DNA from: a bacterium | GTDB lineage: Bacteria; Arandabacterota; Arandabacteria; Arandabacterales; Arandabacteraceae | Length of the DNA: 34,733 nt | Direction of reading: 5' to 3' | NCBI GenBank assembly: GCA_025774845.1 | Contig: JALGZP010000024.1 | Span: forward strand, 1 to 34,733 | Part shown: in pieces, positions 34,101 through 34,733 of the stretch | Position numbering within the stretch: position 1 is the stretch's first letter | Layout: every line of letters begins with the position of its first letter | Notes under the pieces: generated by a model | Told to the model about the DNA's origin: nothing | The model's database searches: none | What the model saw: only the letters and a program-made list of their open reading frames with translations | Position numbers and translations under genes: made by a program

Positions 34101-34400
34101 TCCTGGTATACAGGTGCCGCTTCGTGGATGTACCAGGCCTGGGTTGAGGAAATCCTGGGACTTAAGGTGCGAGGGGATCACCTTAAGATCGACCCCGTCA
34201 TCCCGTCATCGTGGGAAGGTTTCAGCCTACGCTATCGTCACGGCGACGCCGTCTATGAGATCCGGGTCGAGAACCCGGATGGCTGCGAGCGAGGTGTGGT
34301 GTGGGCGGAGATTGATGGAAAGCGCGTGCCGGATGGGGTGATTCCGCTGGAGCGAGGTCTTGTAAAGCACCGGGTCCTGGTGCACATGGGTAAACTTTAA
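25167..34400 (+). CDS. ndvB: Cyclic beta-1,2-glucan synthase (GT84-GH94, NdvB/ChvB type)
   Basis: Giant inner-membrane enzyme (about 3077 residues) that polymerises glucose from UDP-glucose and closes it into cyclic glucans. After about 45 N-terminal residues there are two short membrane segments, then the family region beginning PPTAEWLLDNEYIIESNI. The GT84 glucosyltransferase has TLDSDTQLP near residue 777, LLSHDLIEGAHVRVG and RQHRWIRGDWQ. Membrane segments lie at about 555-615, 965-1005 and 1080-1135. A glycoamylase-like domain (about 1510-1730) contains SWTGTMFEYLMP and AYMAHHQSMSFL. Two beta-sandwich units precede the GH94 phosphorylase-like domain with GTGDWNDGMN near 2752. GTG 25167 has AAGGAAG just upstream; GTG 25146 is possible. 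It is slightly longer than rhizobial and Brucella homologues (about 2800-2870). The product could be another linear or cyclic beta-glucan. Confidence 0.93.
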   Translation: MREGTLVGYFAVREEARRAIRELGKRGFHRAALIHRDANGDARTWDPLPHRRALRVVLSAAVAACLAGITSIGLDWPVAMQARSPSSLVPVLAGALLGAALAAVWMRRSTHGLTRSLLEDHARWLVSGETALVLEVPANALRLPVAVLRKSGEIPPAIFVLYPESESPTGDVSVPMAPLSTAQIREYVSQLARKHRVDPDPERTTELLKRLERSSQWIHTVCLNLAEAGRIGQSLPPTAEWLLDNEYIIESNIREVQQNLHRRFYQELPVLSDEPYRGLPRIYGLAMELVSHTDLRLDRENFLAFVEDYQSVAQLSIGELWAVPQMLRIALIESVQNLATQAFAELREHGNADFWANRLITANRRDPNQLFAFLAELATAQPSPSLYFASQLIDHLYDEEAASGPVRSWLERTLRRSLGDLDLREQNRQTKDQISIGNAFTSLRQLALMDWRQIFEELSRVERVLRLDPAGVYPKMDFETRDRYRCAVEELSRGSGEPELGVAQRAVELAAQLGREGAHVGTCLVGDARPDLARLIHCRETLRRRVLQWVYHHHLRVYFLGIGLSLVVLVSLVVLLGLRGQTPGVRLLIALLLIVPASQLSLEVMNYLATRLLPPRTLPKMDFESSGIPDACRTLVVVPMLLVDAETTRAEVEKLEIRYLANKEENLVFGLFTDYTDSTRAHCDEDEPLLRLATESLESLNHRYGGEGEERFFLFHRERRWSESERKFIGWERKRGKLEELNRLIDGTRGDDACRLVYVGDPGRLSNVRFVITLDSDTQLPHDAARRMVETLAHPLNRPRLDGKGRVAAGTYTVIQPRVSPSLPSTSGSPFSRLFSDAVGIDPYTKAVSDINQDLTGEGSYHGKGIYDVRAFSRILSGTFPEEYLLSHDLIEGAHVRVGLASDIELYDEFPQDYLSYSSRQHRWIRGDWQIAEWILPRVPRPGGRRGPNRISWFDRWKIFDNLRRSLVPATSLSLLVASWIVSAQMAWLSFIVVGVQIIFTPLVEPFTWATAGGGLKSFSFSKARHDLVRAIVDASLLPHQAWLALDAILRVAYRRLVSHRKLLEWTSAEVAQWSSPGHVRMFVLVLSLVGVLSATMLWAVQRWRPSSLLAASPWLALWLVSPLLGWLLTRRPESEQQQLKLVEKELRFLRRVARRTWCYFSGFVGDKTSYLPPDNYQVSHRNQLAMRTSPTNIGLWIVSALGAHDFGYLTVDDVIDKLTRTLKTVGKLERYEGHLLNWYDIETSTPLEPRYVSTVDSGNLLGSLLCLEHGVEEIIRVPILDLRVFEGLRDAAEILREVADTESRGGVAGLDTRLLDDLVRTLEVPPDRIADGVGVLRRLEGSVKTLADKVRMSTASTGAGQATNVREGEATHAGSSVAHWVDEISSQVSAWTALADRYLTWIDILAEGTEEEMAQLGGEALDAWRQGLDRAPSLLDLANGQVACIQVFQSIRKAAPRATGPVFEYLDRLIVAFEESRWLAGEMQALGEQLVLDGRELFESVNMRFLYDPLRRLFSVGYNVSEGRRDSAYYDLFASEARLGSFIAIARGDVPVEHWFSMNRPYGAVGRRRVLLSWTGTMFEYLMPLIFQRSYGHSLLDKATREAIAIQVAYGRKRRVPWGISESAYGDLDLNKTYQYKAFGVPDLGLKRGLEKELVVAPYATILALGLVPRETVQNLERLAELGLLGDYGYYEAMDFSRQPGHDGEHGVIVRAYMAHHQSMSFLSLANFVHGNSIQRRFHADLRVRAVEPLLLERVPVLPKLHHISTRDRVPSVKSVGEIAPSVSKFDTPHTSAPKTKIFSNGGYSLVVTNAGGGYSRWGEYEITRWRSDRTEDRWGTFCYIRDADSDRVWSNTYHPVGGKVGTHSASFDLDRAVFRRVDAGIHSVTEVVVSPEDDVEIRRITLVNRSIRTRRLELTSYVELSMAPHRADLQHPAFNKLFIATEAVTDERALLAHRRSRSEDESPIYVAHRLTLDGADAGPLEFETDRRVFIGRGRTLANPMGIFQKLTNSQGFVLDPILSLRQSVTLHPAQRVQVTLILAAGETREHVLRLVGQYGDAHAVDRAMDFAWASAQLELRMLHIQPDDARRFQHLASYLLYPNPLMRSTAECIEENRKGQAGLWPYGISGDLPIALVTISEARDIALVRQMLEAHNYWRRHGLVADLVILNEEPGGYEQPLRERLEGLIRTHSMHSGIDKPGGIYLRSADLIPEEDQTLLKAVASLVLVSARGTFPQQMGTPLAPSELPEPLAKKRVRREPSPALPFLELPYFNSLGGFTTDGREYAIYLGPDTSTPAPWVNVIANPTFGTLVSETGSGFTWYGNSRLNRLTQWWNDPVVDPASEALYVRDEETGAYWTPTPSPVREETAYRTRHGAGYTVFEHNSHGLEQVLTVFVPVDEKGGDPIKLQRLRLMNDSSRPRKISVTYYVEWTLGEDREASQMHVTTSWDDELQAVLARNRYHPEYGDRVAFAALTVPAESYTGDRTSFLGRNRSSANPATMEQVGLSRRTGVGLDPCAALQATLELAPGETAEITCMLGQAGSVEEVHRLVKTYREDLAVDGALGRTKTWWDDLLGTIEVHTPELAADFLINRWLLYQSVSCRIWGRSAFYQSSGAFGFRDQLQDVMALLGVRPELAREHILDAASRQFREGDVQHWWHPPSGVGLRSRISDDLLWLPYVVAQYVRVTGDRDVLHEEVPFLDSPRLKDDENEVFSTPMVALERATLFEHCRRAVTCGLTSGPHGLPLMGTGDWNDGMNLVGAAGRGESIWLAWFLADVLDRMAEMADLVGPSGLGRTYREERKALLQLVEQSAWDGKWYLRAIFDDGTPLGSSINEEAQIDSLPQSWAWLGGGAGKDDAGNDRAAEALESAWSHLVSEDEDLVLLLTPPFSRSEPSPGYIEAYPPGVRENGGQYTHAAVWFAMALARRGAGGRAVSILRMLNPIEHARDADSVWRYGIEPYVAAADVYRLPGRIGHGGWSWYTGAASWMYQAWVEEILGLKVRGDHLKIDPVIPSSWEGFSLRYRHGDAVYEIRVENPDGCERGVVWAEIDGKRVPDGVIPLERGLVKHRVLVHMGKL

Positions 34401-34429
34401 CTCATTGGTCTGACTGCTCACGTTCAGGG

Positions 34430-34476
34430 GGCTTAGGCTGGTGGCGCGGGCCCACTACCAACCAGCAACCTTAGCC
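34430..34476 (+). terminator. Hairpin B after the glucan synthase gene
   Basis: GGCTTAGG...CTGGTGG pairs with CCACTACCAACCAG...CCTTAGCC across 34430-34476, with an inner GGGCCC; TCTTTCT follows. It starts 30 bases after the stop and suits a terminator. Its core is related to repeat A at 23850. Confidence 0.5.
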
Positions 34477-34495
34477 TCTTTCTCGGGTCTGCCGT

Positions 34496-34648
34496 TCATG
34501 CTTGCTTGCGGAGGATCGCGTTGATGGCTTGATCCAGCTGCCGGAGGAAGTGGGAACGGTCTCGTTTGGCAAAGGGTGGGGGACCACCCTTGACCTCACC
34601 CGCATCACGCAGATCGGTGAGCAGATCGCGGGTAGCCAATGTTTGCTG
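34496..34648 (-). pseudogene. C-terminal remnant of a UPF0178 (YaiI/YqxD) family gene
   Basis: On the minus strand, 50 codons encode [19 protein letters not shown] followed by [20 protein letters not shown] and a normal stop. This matches the conserved C-terminus of UPF0178 proteins, which are normally about 150 residues. An in-frame TGA precedes the remnant at 34649-34651, and no N-terminal part is recognisable in any frame of the remaining bases. The gene has lost about two thirds of its length, perhaps when the neighbouring block was inserted or rearranged. Use of an internal TTG to make a short peptide is possible but has no ribosome site. Confidence 0.65.
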
Positions 34649-34726
34649 TCAGAGCAATCCGGACACTTAGGGGTTATAATCTAATCTGCACTTTGAGGGG
34701 CCACCGGGTCCCGAAAGGAGGCAGAT

Positions 34727-34733
34727 ATGAAGT
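34727..34733 (+). CDS. Start of a gene cut by the window end
   Basis: ATGAAGT at the last seven bases is preceded by AAAGGAGG with five-base spacing. A TATAAT lies at 34675-34680 without a clear -35. Only two codons are visible, so no function can be given. Confidence 0.55.

Noticed and set aside
1..34733. CRISPR arrays, rRNA genes, intact transposases or prophage genes
   Set aside because: No regularly spaced repeats, rRNA sequence or transposase/integrase motifs were found; only solitary hairpin repeats occur.

Overview
The window reads as chromosome from an uncultured, probably anaerobic bacterium. It carries [NiFe]-hydrogenase maturation and structural genes, an oxygen-independent metabolosome, bacterial housekeeping genes (bacterial-type proS, rpsT, two tRNAs), sigma70-like promoters, Shine-Dalgarno sites and many TTG/GTG starts. 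A cyclic beta-glucan synthase hints at a Gram-negative-type envelope. The phylum cannot be fixed from the sequence alone.

Layout. Positions 1-4233 hold hypF (5' end cut off by the window), hypC, hypD and hypE, overlapping or nearly touching. They converge on a minus-strand unit of a secreted cyclophilin and the small and large subunits of a group 3 (Mvh-like) [NiFe] hydrogenase. A 121-base imperfect hairpin repeat separates the two units. Positions 7.8-9.7 kb hold a CpXC zinc protein, a DUF362 protein and divergent tRNA-Leu(CAA) and tRNA-Ala(GGC), each with a good promoter. malQ follows on the minus strand, with a LacI-family-like operator inside its promoter. An N-terminal [2Fe-2S] plus ASKHA protein related to corrinoid activators lies between malQ and the next operon.

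The centrepiece is a ten-gene bacterial microcompartment (BMC) operon at 13838-20128: pduL, two BMC-H shell genes, BMC-P, CoA-acylating aldehyde dehydrogenase, a PduS/RnfC-like flavo-iron-sulfur protein, a PduT-like BMC-T, two more BMC-P genes and a class II aldolase. proS overlaps its last gene. The expected chemistry is cleavage of a sugar phosphate to DHAP and a short aldehyde, oxidation of the aldehyde to acyl-CoA, and conversion to acyl phosphate. There is no alcohol dehydrogenase, B12 diol dehydratase or glycyl-radical enzyme here. The inferred way of recycling NADH is therefore electron export through PduS and an Fe-S cluster in the BMC-T pore. PduL, the dehydrogenase and the aldolase carry amphipathic helices that look like encapsulation peptides; two of these share nearly the same core motif at opposite protein ends.

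After proS come rpsT (minus, convergent and overlapping), an M29 aminopeptidase and a carboxymuconolactone-decarboxylase-like protein lacking CxxC. Then comes a different-looking block: an unrecognised secreted protein, a 36-residue lysine-rich protein and a giant cyclic beta-1,2-glucan synthase (about 3080 residues) with an operator-like promoter. Related GC-rich hairpins lie on both sides of this block. The window ends with a truncated UPF0178 (YaiI/YqxD) remnant and the first codons of another gene.
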